From the NCBI RefSeq assembly GCF_016918735.1, contig NZ_JAFFPR010000037.1, forward strand, positions 62,001 through 126,000: a stretch of DNA of 64,000 nt, read 5' to 3'. The translations under genes and the position numbers were made by a program. The stretch is from Leptospira abararensis. GTDB taxonomy: Bacteria > Spirochaetota > Leptospiria > Leptospirales > Leptospiraceae. The stretch's first letter is position 1. The number at the start of each line of letters is the position of its first letter. Shown in pieces: positions 27,556-36,954 of the stretch. Below the pieces are notes generated by a model. That model did not search any database and was not told the origin of the DNA. It saw only the letters and a program-made list of their open reading frames with translations.

Positions 27556-28651
27556 ATGCGTTCACTCGGAAGTAAATAACATCCCCATCTTGGACAATGT
27601 ATTCTTTCCCTTCCACTCGGAGTTTTCCTTCGTCTTTGACTTTGGTCGCATCCCCTGTCCGGTCGATGTCTTCATAACGCATGACCTCAGCTCGAATGTA
27701 TCCCTTTTCAAAATCGGAATGGATGACACTTGCTGCTACTGGCCCTGTGCTTCCTTGGTGGGTGGTCCAAGCTCTCACCTCTTCCACACCCGCTGTAAAG
27801 AAAGTAAGAAGTCCCAGGAGTTTATAAGAAGCACGGATCATTCGAGAAAGCCCAGATTCTTTTTCACCGATTTCTTCTAAAAAAGCGATTTGGTCTTCTT
27901 TTTCGAGTCCCGAGATTTCCTCTTCAAACCTACCACATAACACAACTACAGGTGCTCCCTCTTTGGAAGCAAAGTCGATGATGGTTTTTACGAGTGGGTT
28001 TTCTGCCGTTTTTACATCGGTGTCTAAAATATTAGCAACATATAACACTGGTTTAATAGTAATCAGATTGAATTTTTTGGCAATTTTTTGTTCTTCTTCG
28101 CCAAGTTCCACAGTAGATGCGCGATTTCCTTTTTTTAGGGCGTCTAGGATTTTGTCCATAACAGCTAAAATTTCGGTAGCTTCTTTGTTTCCGGTTTTGG
28201 CAGTTTTTGCTACGCGTTGTTGTTGTTTTTCTAAACTGTCTAAATCAGCAAGGATGAGTTCATAATTGATGACAGTGATGTCTTCAATAGGATCTACCTT
28301 ACCGTGAACATGTGTTATGTTTTCATCTTGGAAGGCACGGACCACATGACAAATGGCATCCACTTCTCGAATATGAGATAAAAACTGGTTTCCAAGACCT
28401 TCGCCCTGGCTTGCCCCTTTCACAAGGCCTGCAATGTCTACAAACTCAATCATTGTGGGAACGGTTCGTTTTGGTTTGTAAACTTCAGCTAAACGGTTTA
28501 GCCTTTCATCTGGAACTTCCACCACACCAGTGTTGGGTTCTATTGTACAAAACGGATAATTGGCAGCTTGTGCTCCTGCCTTAGTGAGTGCATTAAAAAT
28601 AGTCGACTTACCGACGTTCGGGAGACCTACAATACCACAATTCAAAGCCAT
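27554..28651 (-). CDS. ychF: YchF/Obg-like ATPase
   Basis: A TRAFAC-class P-loop protein of 365 residues: G1 GLPNVGKST (about 9-16), G3 [10 protein letters not shown], a coiled-coil insertion (about 130-200) and a C-terminal TGS domain (about 280-365). YchF proteins bind ribosomes and prefer ATP over GTP. Length and all elements are standard. It faces the CHAT cluster convergently. Confidence 0.94.
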   Translation of the reverse strand: MALNCGIVGLPNVGKSTIFNALTKAGAQAANYPFCTIEPNTGVVEVPDERLNRLAEVYKPKRTVPTMIEFVDIAGLVKGASQGEGLGNQFLSHIREVDAICHVVRAFQDENITHVHGKVDPIEDITVINYELILADLDSLEKQQQRVAKTAKTGNKEATEILAVMDKILDALKKGNRASTVELGEEEQKIAKKFNLITIKPVLYVANILDTDVKTAENPLVKTIIDFASKEGAPVVVLCGRFEEEISGLEKEDQIAFLEEIGEKESGLSRMIRASYKLLGLLTFFTAGVEEVRAWTTHQGSTGPVAASVIHSDFEKGYIRAEVMRYEDIDRTGDATKVKDEGKLRVEGKEYIVQDGDVIYFRVNA

Positions 28652-28699
28652 ACGGATAGATTTTTATCCAGAGACCGTAAGACAAGGAAAATTGCTTTC

Positions 28700-29191
28700 T
28701 TAGTTTTGAAATCCGGTCTCGAGATATACGGAGGTTAAATAGAAAATGGATGTAAGAATCACAACCAAATATCCAACAGAGTAAATTTTCCCAATTCGTT
28801 TCCAAGGATAACGATCATCTAAATGAAGACTCATACCAATAAACTCAGGTGTTGGATCTGGAGGTAGCACATCCTCACGGCCCGCCTTTCTCCAAATGAG
28901 TTGCCTTTCCCCCAAACCCAATTGAAAAAACTTCGCCGACTTTCCTTCAGTAAAAACAGCCAAAAGGAGAGAGGGAATTTCGAAGTATTTGAAGGTGATG
29001 ATTCCTGAAAAACTGGTAAGGATGGCCAAATAGTTGATCACAACGATCAGAGGGCTTGCCGTATAACTCGAGCTAAACAACAAATACAAATAAACGATAA
29101 GAAAAATTATCGAAACGTATTTGGCAATACGAGACATGATTTTGTATAATTTTTGTTCTTTGATAAAACTCTGGAAAACTTCGTTTTTCAT
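28700..29191 (-). CDS. Membrane protein, unknown function
   Basis: The 163-residue protein has three or four transmembrane helices (near residues 22-42, 45-62 and 138-157) and a polar loop (about 85-130). No family is recognised. It overlaps the RluA-type gene upstream by 4 bases (ATGA) and lies 48 bases upstream of ychF on the same strand. Confidence 0.6.
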   Translation of the reverse strand: MKNEVFQSFIKEQKLYKIMSRIAKYVSIIFLIVYLYLLFSSSYTASPLIVVINYLAILTSFSGIITFKYFEIPSLLLAVFTEGKSAKFFQLGLGERQLIWRKAGREDVLPPDPTPEFIGMSLHLDDRYPWKRIGKIYSVGYLVVILTSIFYLTSVYLETGFQN

Positions 29192-29904
29192 GCTGATTGG
29201 TTTGGGACGGAGAGTGGTTTCCCCACACGGTCAAAAAATTCCTTCGGGATTTCCGTCTCCACCCACTGTTTTTGCCCTTGAAAGTCGGTAAAGCACAATC
29301 GAAAGGAATGAAGATACATTCTATTTTCTTTGGTTTCGGTTTCAGAATGCGAATACACGGGATCTCCAAGAACAGAATGCCCGAGTTCTCGAAGCATAAC
29401 GCGAATTTGGTGCCTTCTGCCGGTCAATATTTTTGCTAGTCCAAAAGAACAATTTTCACTCGGGTGATGAGAGAGGATGGAAAATTCTGTGATGGCTTTT
29501 TTTCCTCCACTCCTAACCATTTCTACTTCTTTGTTACCATCTTTTAAAAAACATTCGAAACGTTTCTCTTTCCAATCGGGAACACCGGAACATAAAAAAA
29601 TATATTCTTTGTCCGCATCCTTTAGTAAGAAATCGATTTCTTTATTTTTATCAGGAGTTTTTCCAAGTAGAACAATTCCGCTCGTTCCCAAATCCAACCG
29701 GTTGGCGGTCCGTAAATCAGGGAGATTGAGATAACCTGCAAGAAGTCTTGTGAAATCTTTTCTGTTTGGGTCTTTGGTTTCATGGACAGGAAGACCGGCT
29801 GGTTTTTCTGCAATTAAAAAATCATCACATTCATACAGAATGTTTGTGGTAAACCCACCTTTCAGACGAATTTCTCTACGCGGAGACTTCAATCCAAAGA
29901 CCAC
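29188..29904 (-). CDS. RluA-family RNA pseudouridine synthase
   Basis: Cytoplasmic enzyme of 238 residues that isomerises uridine to pseudouridine in RNA. It shows the RluA/RluD catalytic block with the essential Asp in NRLDLGTSGIVLL, the preceding substrate-handling element KPAGLPVHE and the C-terminal GRRHQIRVMLRELGH. No S4 domain is present, which suits the RluA/TruC subgroup; the actual target RNA cannot be told. The 5' end overlaps the DUF2797 gene by 29 bases. Confidence 0.85.
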   Translation of the reverse strand: MVFGLKSPRREIRLKGGFTTNILYECDDFLIAEKPAGLPVHETKDPNRKDFTRLLAGYLNLPDLRTANRLDLGTSGIVLLGKTPDKNKEIDFLLKDADKEYIFLCSGVPDWKEKRFECFLKDGNKEVEMVRSGGKKAITEFSILSHHPSENCSFGLAKILTGRRHQIRVMLRELGHSVLGDPVYSHSETETKENRMYLHSFRLCFTDFQGQKQWVETEIPKEFFDRVGKPLSVPNQSA

Positions 29905-30748
29905 TGAGACTACGAATATTGATCACTCCCGACTGAAACAAAAGATATTGTCCTTTGATTCCCACAAGGGTATCGGTGATGGGAGTTTCTTTAGTCAGTT
30001 TGAGAGATTTGATTTTCCCAGGATAGGAGTCGATGGGGTATTGGATTTCCATTACCTCACCTAGATCCAACCTCTTCCAAACAAGTTTTGATTTGCTATC
30101 CGGGGGAGAAAGAAATTCATTTTTTTCCAAATGATTTAAAAACTTACCAGCTTCTCGCACCAAATCCATGTCAGGCGGCTCACCTGCCACCATCTTTTGC
30201 CAAGAAGTTTTATCCGGTAAAAACTGACTTAAATAATGCTCTAAAATTCCTGCATCTCTACGCGATTCCACTTCTAAAATCGGAATTCCAAATCTTGCCC
30301 CTTGGTCTACCCAACGATTGGATACAGGATTTTCTTTTGTAATTCCCACTTTGAGTCCACTGGAGTTGGCGAAGTAAACAGTATGTTTTTTAAAACAATT
30401 CTTTAGGCCCCAGTCTGGTTCCCGGCAAGTTCCTTTGTGGTGGTGGCAGGTTTCGGGGCGAAGGATACACAGATCGTTTTCAGCTAAGTTTGTAAAACAA
30501 GTAAAACAATAACCTTGGCTAAATGACTTCTTTGTTTTTTTCCCGCAATGCAGACAACGAATTTCATCATTGGTACTGAGGGTAATTTTTTTTCCAATCC
30601 AAGACTCCACTGGACTTTCGGAAGTGGAGTCTTTGGCCGTTAGATCTTTTTTGTCTACTTCAGAATAGGTCGCGGTCTCCCAAAAATAGGAAACAGGTTT
30701 TAAACCTTTGTGCGACATTTTTCTAACATAACCTTGAATGGTAGGCAT
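29876..30748 (-). CDS. DUF2797 family protein
   Basis: The 290-residue protein matches the DUF2797 layout I know: an N-terminal strand-rich region, a Cys-rich zinc-like cluster (CLHCGKK about 62-68, CFTCF, CHHHKGTC, NCFKKH) and a region with HTVYFANSSGLKVGIT that resembles a GIY-YIG-type nuclease core. Function is not established. It overlaps the pseudouridine synthase gene by 29 bases in a different frame, suggesting tight co-expression. Confidence 0.72.
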   Translation of the reverse strand: MPTIQGYVRKMSHKGLKPVSYFWETATYSEVDKKDLTAKDSTSESPVESWIGKKITLSTNDEIRCLHCGKKTKKSFSQGYCFTCFTNLAENDLCILRPETCHHHKGTCREPDWGLKNCFKKHTVYFANSSGLKVGITKENPVSNRWVDQGARFGIPILEVESRRDAGILEHYLSQFLPDKTSWQKMVAGEPPDMDLVREAGKFLNHLEKNEFLSPPDSKSKLVWKRLDLGEVMEIQYPIDSYPGKIKSLKLTKETPITDTLVGIKGQYLLFQSGVINIRSLSGLWIEVSA

Positions 30749-30752
30749 AAAT

Positions 30753-31346
30753 TTAGAAGGAATACTCTTTTACTTCTTCAGGAAAATAGTCTTTATTGAT
30801 GTTCACAAATACTAAACCAACAAGGCTTGGAATAACACGGGACGAATCCCACTTAAAAATAACAAGAGTTTGGCGAAATAGGTAATGAGAAATCTGTCCT
30901 TTCGGTCCATAAAAAAGTTTCAATTGGTCTTCCCCTTCTCCAAGAAAAACTACCTTTCCGTTTAAGTTGGGGGATTTCTGTTTGATGAGTTTGATTGTGA
31001 CCTTTCCACCGGGATAAACATCTTCTGGATCAGAACCCTCCGTTGCTTCCCCTTCGTTTACAGCAGAATTCGGAGCCACTTCCAGAGTGGTTCCTTCATA
31101 GTCCAAGTAGTTGCAAGGAAAGTCTCCCGGCATATTCGGAAAATTTTCAGAACAAGGAGTGTAAACCGATTCCTTTTCTTCTGCCCCTTGATAAGAAACG
31201 AGAAGTGTGGAACGAATGGTAGCAAAAGCGACCGATTTCAAAGCCTTGGCCGTTTTGCTTTTGGGAACGGTTTTTAATTCCTTCTCCGAAGCAAACACCG
31301 TAAGTGTACAAAGAAAAATAGAAAATATAAATAGAATCCGTTTCAT
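30753..31346 (-). CDS. Secreted protein, unknown function
   Basis: I chose the ATG at 31346 because it begins a proper signal peptide (MKRILFIFSIFLCTLTVFA); the frame continues upstream to 31469 but that part overlaps the NamZ gene and has no signal. The mature protein of about 178 residues includes two cysteines (PCSEN, PCNYL) and an acidic segment (GEATEGSDPEDV). No family is recognised. It lies 7 bases after the NamZ-type gene and 4 bases before the DUF2797 gene. Confidence 0.62.
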   Translation of the reverse strand: MKRILFIFSIFLCTLTVFASEKELKTVPKSKTAKALKSVAFATIRSTLLVSYQGAEEKESVYTPCSENFPNMPGDFPCNYLDYEGTTLEVAPNSAVNEGEATEGSDPEDVYPGGKVTIKLIKQKSPNLNGKVVFLGEGEDQLKLFYGPKGQISHYLFRQTLVIFKWDSSRVIPSLVGLVFVNINKDYFPEEVKEYSF

Positions 31347-31353
31347 CCTAACC

Positions 31354-32598
31354 TCAATACAACAAATAAGGCTCAATTTTTTTGCCTTCGTTTTCTTCTT
31401 CTGATAAATATGTTTTATGGAAGTCCGAAAAACTGATTCCCTCATTGATAGAAGTTCGGAAATGGTCATTCCCCCAAAGTTGGTCTACCCAATGGTTTGA
31501 GGCACCCTTACTCCACTTAAAATCATTGGGATAGGTTTCTTTCATAAGCCGTATCAAATCATAAGCCAGTTGGATGGGATCATAGTCCGGCCGAACCAAA
31601 TTCATTCGTAGGCCCGAACAGATTTTACCTTTATGAGGACCAAAGGTGGGTTTAAAATAAACAGGAGAAAAATAATAGGATTTCGATCCAATACTTGCAA
31701 GTTTAACCGCAAGGTCCTCTGGGTTTGTCATCCAAGGAGCCCCAAAGTAGACAAAGGGAGCTTGGGTTCCCCGCCCCACAGAGACATTCACCCCCTCAAG
31801 TAAAACTAAGGAAAGGTAATTTCTTGCAGAGTCCACCATTGGTAAGTTTGGTGAGGGAGTGGTCCAAGGAATTCCAGTGTCTTCAAAATACATTCCCCGG
31901 CGGTATCCTTCTACCGGAATCACCATGACATCCACACTATTTTTTAAATATTCTTGATTATAAAACTTTGTGGCCTCACCAATCGTCATCCCCGTGATGA
32001 GTAAAGAAGGAAACTCTCCCGCAAAATTCAAATTACGAGGATTCATTTTTTCGCCCATAGGAGGAAGGTGCATGGCTACATGGATATGATCGAGAACAAT
32101 GAGTTTTGTTTTGGTATGTTTCATGGCATCCATCAGGCGCTTTAGAACACTCAGGTAAGTATAACAACGCATCCCCACATCTTGGACATCAAAGACCACA
32201 TAATCGACTTCCTTCACAAGTTCCCTTAATTCAGAATCTTTGATTCGGTAGATATGATACAATGGCCTATGGAAAGTAGCGTCCATAGTAACTGGCGTTT
32301 GGCTGAATTCTTCTTCCAATCCTAAAAACCCGTGTTCGAGACCAATCAAATGTTCGAGGGTGATCTTATGTTTTTCTAAGGAAGTGATGATTTTTTTGGG
32401 ATTGGTTCCAATTCCCGAAGGATTGGTCGCAAGCATCAATTTTTTTCCCGCCATGGTCGGGAGGACTTTTTCATAAAAAATGTCCGAAGATACCCGCAAC
32501 TTGGAATCATTCGGGTGGACACGAAATTGCGGAACTGTGTTTCCATGGCAAGCAAGGACTAGAAAGCAGAGAGAAAACCTAAAAAAGTAATTGGTCAT
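31354..32598 (-). CDS. DUF1343/NamZ-type exo-beta-N-acetylmuramidase, lipoprotein
   Basis: Residues from about 35 onward match DUF1343, the family of Bacillus subtilis NamZ (YbbC), which removes terminal N-acetylmuramic acid from peptidoglycan fragments. Typical blocks are LATNPSGI, LIGLEHGFLG, DVQDVGMRCYTYL, NPRNLNFAGEFPSLLITGMTIGE (in parts) and GRGTQAPFVYFGAPW. The ATG at 32598 gives a signal ending in lipobox LVLAC, so the enzyme is likely lipid-anchored; an upstream start at 32634 would spoil the signal. A role in cell-wall recycling is inferred from the family. It is divergent from the FlgT-like lipoprotein gene. Confidence 0.82.
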   Translation of the reverse strand: MTNYFFRFSLCFLVLACHGNTVPQFRVHPNDSKLRVSSDIFYEKVLPTMAGKKLMLATNPSGIGTNPKKIITSLEKHKITLEHLIGLEHGFLGLEEEFSQTPVTMDATFHRPLYHIYRIKDSELRELVKEVDYVVFDVQDVGMRCYTYLSVLKRLMDAMKHTKTKLIVLDHIHVAMHLPPMGEKMNPRNLNFAGEFPSLLITGMTIGEATKFYNQEYLKNSVDVMVIPVEGYRRGMYFEDTGIPWTTPSPNLPMVDSARNYLSLVLLEGVNVSVGRGTQAPFVYFGAPWMTNPEDLAVKLASIGSKSYYFSPVYFKPTFGPHKGKICSGLRMNLVRPDYDPIQLAYDLIRLMKETYPNDFKWSKGASNHWVDQLWGNDHFRTSINEGISFSDFHKTYLSEEENEGKKIEPYLLY

Positions 32599-32619
32599 GT
32601 AAGTATATGTTTCTATAAT
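32591..32619 (+). promoter_or_regulatory. Sigma-70-type promoter for the FlgT-like lipoprotein
   Basis: TTGGTC at 32591-32596 and a perfect TATAAT at 32614-32619 with a 17-bp spacer. Transcription would begin near 32626, giving a leader of about 15 bases that contains AAGGAG. The -35 element overlaps the first codons of the divergent NamZ-type gene. Confidence 0.6.
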
Positions 32620-32640
32620 ATAGCAAATCTTCAAGGAGAA

Positions 32641-33876
32641 ATGTCCTTCATGTTCAACCGACTTCGATTGGCTCCCTTAACCGGAGTTCTCATCCTTACT
32701 ATTTTGGCATGTGCCGGATCCAATTCAGCCCAGAAACAACCTACGCTGCCAGACAACGTGGTGACAGCGATGGGAGAGGCACCTATCTACCAAGGAGACT
32801 TGGCTCTTGCAAGGAACAAGGCTTTGAAGGACGCAAAACTCAATGCCATCCGCAAACTGGTAGGAGAACAAATTACGGAAAAATCGGGAGTCTCAGATGG
32901 CCAATCGCTCGGCTCTAAACTCTACGGCAAAACCGACAGTTTCGTAAAAAAATACGACATCATCAGTGAAGAACAATGGAAATTGGATACCCAAGATATG
33001 ATCCGTTTGAATGTTCGCTGCGAAGTGGAAGCAACCAAACTTTCCACTGCCGTGGATGCCCTTCTGGATGACGTAGGGAACCCTAGGATTGCTGTACTTG
33101 TCCAAACCGTAGTGAATGGAAAGTCTTATCCTATTGGATCGGCAACGAACATTGCAGAAGCAGAACTCATTGAAAAACTCCGCACCAAAGGAAATAAAGT
33201 TGTGGATAGTTCCCAACTCACAGCCCTCTTAAAAAAGAATCCTAGTCTTGCAAAACTTGATCTCACTTCCGTGGAAGAAGGAAGCCCTCTTCTCACTCTG
33301 GCGCAAGATTCTGGAGCGGAAGTTTTGATTATCGCCAAGGTAACCACCACAGACCAAAAGCCAGTGGTATTGCCTGGCGGTAAAAAAACCGATTTTTTAA
33401 GTTCGGCCGCTACAGGGCCTTACCGCATCATCCAACTTTGGGGAGATGGTAAAATTTTTGGATCAGGAAGTTTGGAAGGACGAGGGGCAGACATCACCCA
33501 AGAAGTTTCGAGAGAACAAGCTGTCAAAGATTGGTCAAACCTGGTTTCAAACAAAGTGGGAAAACAAATCAAAGACGAGTGGTTCAAACTCACGGAGCAA
33601 AATACCGTCATCTTAAAGTTTAAAGGACTCGGACTGGAAGATGCCATTAACTTCAAAAACGATTTGATGGAATACACTTCTGTAAAACAAATCAATGATC
33701 GCAAAACAGAAATGAATGGATCGGAATGGGAACTTACCTATCCCGGAAAAGAATCTATGTTTGCCGAAGAGTTGATGTATAAAAAAGATTCGAGTTTTCG
33801 TTTTTTAAGTAGCAAAACACTTAGCATCAATAGCTCCAAAAGAGGAGTTGTCGAAGTCGAGTTTAGAAGTAAATAA
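32641..33876 (+). CDS. FlgT/LPP20-like lipoprotein
   Basis: A 411-residue product with a lipoprotein signal (lipobox ILAC at about residues 21-24). Residues about 40-145 resemble the LPP20/FlgT N-terminal domain: conserved ARNKALKDAKLNAIRKLVG helix followed by strands. Residues about 147-290 (PRIAVLVQ, GAEVLIIAKV) resemble the TolB-like middle domain of FlgT, and a third domain ends the protein. FlgT in Vibrio belongs to flagellar motor rings; in a spirochaete a flagellar or general envelope role are both possible. AAGGAG is 2 bases from ATG 32641 and 11 from ATG 32650, so the second Met may be the real start. Confidence 0.68.
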   Translation: MSFMFNRLRLAPLTGVLILTILACAGSNSAQKQPTLPDNVVTAMGEAPIYQGDLALARNKALKDAKLNAIRKLVGEQITEKSGVSDGQSLGSKLYGKTDSFVKKYDIISEEQWKLDTQDMIRLNVRCEVEATKLSTAVDALLDDVGNPRIAVLVQTVVNGKSYPIGSATNIAEAELIEKLRTKGNKVVDSSQLTALLKKNPSLAKLDLTSVEEGSPLLTLAQDSGAEVLIIAKVTTTDQKPVVLPGGKKTDFLSSAATGPYRIIQLWGDGKIFGSGSLEGRGADITQEVSREQAVKDWSNLVSNKVGKQIKDEWFKLTEQNTVILKFKGLGLEDAINFKNDLMEYTSVKQINDRKTEMNGSEWELTYPGKESMFAEELMYKKDSSFRFLSSKTLSINSSKRGVVEVEFRSK

Positions 33877-33890
33877 AACTAAAGTAAAAC

Positions 33891-34271
33891 TTAATTCCCA
33901 TTTCCTGCAGAGAGAAATAAACGAATCTCTGTGGGATCAAAGGGTTTGGCAAAATAACGAGCCACTTTTTTTTCCCCAATCGCCTTCTCTATATCGGGAG
34001 TTAAATCATAACCTGTCAGTATACAATAAGTAATATTGGGACGAATCTCCTGGGCTTTGGTAATAAATTCCAATCCATTCATCTTAGGCATCCGCATATC
34101 ACTGATGACAAATTGTACATCTTGATTTTCCGATAGTTCTTCCATGGCCTCTTGTCCCGATTGGGCCACAATCACTTCATACTCATTACGAAAGTATTCC
34201 CGAAACAAATACAAATTCAGGATTTCGTCATCCACGTAGAGTAACTTTTGTTTGGTTGTGGTTTGATTCAT
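33891..34271 (-). CDS. Single-domain response regulator
   Basis: The ATG at 34271 gives a 126-residue CheY-like receiver: acidic pair in LYVDDE, phospho-acceptor Asp in ISDMRMPKMNG, the Thr in LTGYD and the Lys in FAKPFDP. The frame is open to 34316, but that would extend into the kinase gene. It overlaps the upstream histidine kinase by ATGA and has no output domain, so it probably passes phosphate on or works by protein contact. The 3' end is 14 bases from the convergent FlgT-like gene. Confidence 0.85.
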   Translation of the reverse strand: MNQTTTKQKLLYVDDEILNLYLFREYFRNEYEVIVAQSGQEAMEELSENQDVQFVISDMRMPKMNGLEFITKAQEIRPNITYCILTGYDLTPDIEKAIGEKKVARYFAKPFDPTEIRLFLSAGNGN

Positions 34272-35536
34272 ACTTGTAAGGGGAGTTTGATCCGAAAGGT
34301 AGTTCCCTTTCCCCATTCCGATTCCATTTCAATTGTACCTTCATGATCCTGGATGATTTTATAAGCGATGGGTAAACCAAGTCCCACGCCTTTTCCAGGT
34401 TCTTTGGTTGTAAAAAATGGATTTCGAATTTGGTTTTGGTGTTCCTTACGGATTCCCACTCCTGTGTCTGCGATGGCAACAATGGCAAACTGAGAATCGC
34501 GAGAGGACTTGAGTCCCAAAATTCCGGAGGTTCCTTCCATGGCCTGGATTGCATTGGTGAGTATATTTAAAAATACCTGGTGGATCTTTCCTGAATTTCC
34601 TTTTACCACCAAAGGATGCAAGTGGAGATCTTTCTCTACCGAAATCCTTTCCCTTAGCGAATGACCAAGCATCACAAGACAGTTTTCTAAAATATCATGT
34701 AAGTCAAATCGTTCCTCTACAGAATCACCCATACGAGTAAATTGATTTAATCCCTTCACAATTTTAGAAGTGCGCTCCACTCCTTCCTTGATTGCCTCTA
34801 AATACATTTTAGTTTTTTCCGATTCTAGAGGGGAACCTTCTAAAACCCCTCGGACGCCGAAATACCCACCGAGAATAAAATTCAAAGGATTGTTGATTTC
34901 GTGAGCAATGCCCGCAGAAAGTAAACCAAGGCTTGCCATTTTTTCTGATTCAATGAGTTGATTTTGTCTTTCCTTTAGCTCATCTAATGTTTGTTTGAGT
35001 TCCCTCGTTCTTTCTTCTACAAGAGATTCCAATTCATGATTGTTTTGTTCCAAACGACTTTCATATTCTGACCTTTCCAATTCGGCAGCAATCCTTCCTG
35101 AAAAAATTTGGAATAAGGTGAGGATTTGGTCTTTGTTATGAATTTCGGTTTCAAAAAGACCCACAATCAAACCTATGACTTCTTTTTTGGAATTGAGTAA
35201 AGGAGAACCAATGTATCCTTCAATATTCATTTCAATCAGAAGTTGGTCGAGTGGGAAAGATTTCTGAACTTCAGTGGGATAATAACAAACAGAATTATCA
35301 AACACCTGCGCACAAGGTGTATCCTTTAAGGAATAAGCCATGTTTTCAGCGATCACTCCGTTGGCCACAAGCGAGATCGTCTTTGATTCATATTTTTCCT
35401 TATCAAAGATAGCGATGAAGGTATAATCTGCTTGGATAGTAGATGCTAATTTAAGTGTAAGCCTGTCTAAAAACTCGTTTCCAAACGTATTGGAAACGGC
35501 TTCAATAATGTCCGAAAGAAGTTGGCCTTGGATCAT
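34268..35536 (-). CDS. GAF-domain histidine kinase
   Basis: Soluble sensor kinase of 422 residues: a GAF domain (about 15-155), a coiled coil (about 158-195), the dimerisation H box (LLSAGIAHEINNPLNF) and a GHKL ATPase with N box LTNAIQAM, G1 ADTGVGI, F box NPFFTT and G2 GKGVGLGL. The ligand of the GAF domain is not evident. ATGA coupling to the receiver gene makes that protein its likely partner. Confidence 0.87.
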   Translation of the reverse strand: MIQGQLLSDIIEAVSNTFGNEFLDRLTLKLASTIQADYTFIAIFDKEKYESKTISLVANGVIAENMAYSLKDTPCAQVFDNSVCYYPTEVQKSFPLDQLLIEMNIEGYIGSPLLNSKKEVIGLIVGLFETEIHNKDQILTLFQIFSGRIAAELERSEYESRLEQNNHELESLVEERTRELKQTLDELKERQNQLIESEKMASLGLLSAGIAHEINNPLNFILGGYFGVRGVLEGSPLESEKTKMYLEAIKEGVERTSKIVKGLNQFTRMGDSVEERFDLHDILENCLVMLGHSLRERISVEKDLHLHPLVVKGNSGKIHQVFLNILTNAIQAMEGTSGILGLKSSRDSQFAIVAIADTGVGIRKEHQNQIRNPFFTTKEPGKGVGLGLPIAYKIIQDHEGTIEMESEWGKGTTFRIKLPLQV

Positions 35537-35584
35537 GTGAATTTATTTCCAAAAGACTCGCAAAAGATCCATGGTCAATCGAAT

Positions 35585-36124
35585 TCAAGGTGCCGGGGAA
35601 TCTGTGACAAGGGGCAAAACCGTTTTTTTCACATCGAGGAGTGGTCCGAGTTCATAAATGGATTCATACCCATAAGCTTTGAGAGAGTTATAGGTGGAAA
35701 GATTCAGGGAAGCCGCAGGACTTTTTGCCGCAAAGGCTTCCTGGTTTCCTTCAAAATTATTATTACAATAAATTAGAATTTTGGATTTTTTTTCTGGAAT
35801 AATTTCAGCTAACGATTCTTTGGTGAATTCAGTAAAAGGGAGATTCTTTGCTCCCATTATATGCATCAGGTGGAACCGATTTTCGCTCCGAGCATCAAGT
35901 AAAACAACTCCATCTTCGGACATCAGTTTTAAAAATTGATCTTCTGTTAGTCGGTGCGTTTCTCTTTCGCCTTCGGACCGGTTGACAATCCGTTTGAATT
36001 CACCGTAATCAATCAGTTTGTTCTCAATCGGAACAGGTTTTGATTTAACCCTTTTCTTTTTGGAAGATTCCGAAACTACGGGGATAGTAACAATTACGAA
36101 TAAAACCATTAGAAACTGTTTCAT
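35585..36124 (-). CDS. Periplasmic rhodanese-domain protein
   Basis: ATG 36124 has an excellent AAGGAG site 8 bases upstream and begins a signal peptide (MKQFLMVLFVIVTIPVVS); the open frame to 36181 is ignored. The mature protein of about 160 residues has a basic stretch (KKKRVKSKP) and one rhodanese domain (about 55-179) with DARSENRFHLMHIMGA and the active-site cysteine in ILIYCNNNFEG. Rhodaneses carry sulfur on that Cys; the precise substrate is unknown. Confidence 0.78.
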   Translation of the reverse strand: MKQFLMVLFVIVTIPVVSESSKKKRVKSKPVPIENKLIDYGEFKRIVNRSEGERETHRLTEDQFLKLMSEDGVVLLDARSENRFHLMHIMGAKNLPFTEFTKESLAEIIPEKKSKILIYCNNNFEGNQEAFAAKSPAASLNLSTYNSLKAYGYESIYELGPLLDVKKTVLPLVTDSPAP

Positions 36125-36228
36125 GATAAAATCTCCTTCGAAATCAGACTTAGAGTGTATAAGGAAGGGCCTGGAACTCAAACCTTTTTTAGGCTTGCCA
36201 GGGGAATTAAAGGAATTGTGATACAGGA

Positions 36229-36741
36229 ATGAGCGTACTTAGAGCAATTATCACAACAAACAAAGGCGAAATTCGCATCGATTTGTTTCCAGACAAAACA
36301 CCAAACACTGTAGCAAACTTCGTAAACCTAGCACAAAGGAATTTTTACAATGGACTTAAATTCCACCGAGTCATCGCAGACTTTATGGTCCAAGGTGGAT
36401 GCCCCCTAGGAACAGGAACTGGTGGACCAGGTTATAAATTCCGAGATGAGTTTGATTCTAGTTTAAAACACAACAAACCAGGAATTCTTTCTATGGCCAA
36501 TGCAGGTCCAGGAACTAATGGAAGTCAATTTTTTATCACCCATGTCCCGACTCCTTGGCTTGATGGAAAACATTCTGTATTTGGTTCTGTTGTGGATGAT
36601 TCCGACCAAGAAGTGGTCAATGCGATCCGACAAGGGGATGTTTTGGAATCGATTACCATCGAAGGAGATACAAGTTCAGTGCTCGCAGTGGCAAAACCAT
36701 TTTTGGATGAGTGGAACCAAATCCTTGATTCTAAAAAATAA
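36229..36741 (+). CDS. ppiB: Cyclophilin-type peptidyl-prolyl cis-trans isomerase
   Basis: A 170-residue cytoplasmic cyclophilin (no signal peptide) that speeds proline isomerisation. Catalytic and binding blocks are present: [13 protein letters not shown] (Arg of the active site), [29 protein letters not shown] and [10 protein letters not shown]. Length is typical. The next 40 bases hold the start of a small basic ORF. Confidence 0.92.
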   Translation: MSVLRAIITTNKGEIRIDLFPDKTPNTVANFVNLAQRNFYNGLKFHRVIADFMVQGGCPLGTGTGGPGYKFRDEFDSSLKHNKPGILSMANAGPGTNGSQFFITHVPTPWLDGKHSVFGSVVDDSDQEVVNAIRQGDVLESITIEGDTSSVLAVAKPFLDEWNQILDSKK

Positions 36742-36781
36742 AGATTGATTCTCTCCTTTTGTTTTCGAAAGTCTAAAGATT

Positions 36782-36946
36782 ATGAAGACAAAAGGAAAAG
36801 AAAAACAAGTCTCCCAAATCAAACTGGCTTCTAGAATGATTTTTTCTATGAAACCAACAAAAGTAAAACCCTCTAAAAAACTCTATTCTCGAAAGAAAAA
36901 AGAAGACCATTCGGGAATAGAGTTTCTACTTTCTCTTTTCTCTTAA
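36782..36946 (+). CDS. Possible small basic protein (54 residues)
   Basis: An open frame from ATG 36782 to TAA 36944-36946 encodes a very Lys/Arg-rich peptide (MKTKGKEKQVSQIKLA, KPTKVKPSKKLYSRKKK, ending IEFLLSLFS). It fills the otherwise empty 213-bp gap between the cyclophilin gene and the convergent Kef-type gene. The ribosome-binding site is weak (AAAG). The strong basic bias could point to nucleic-acid binding; it could also be chance in A-rich DNA. Confidence 0.4.
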   Translation: MKTKGKEKQVSQIKLASRMIFSMKPTKVKPSKKLYSRKKKEDHSGIEFLLSLFS

Positions 36947-36954
36947 TTCCCAAC

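Noticed and set aside
31347..31469. Longer start for the secreted protein at 30753
   Set aside because: The extension lies within the NamZ-type gene and hides an obvious signal peptide that starts at 31346.
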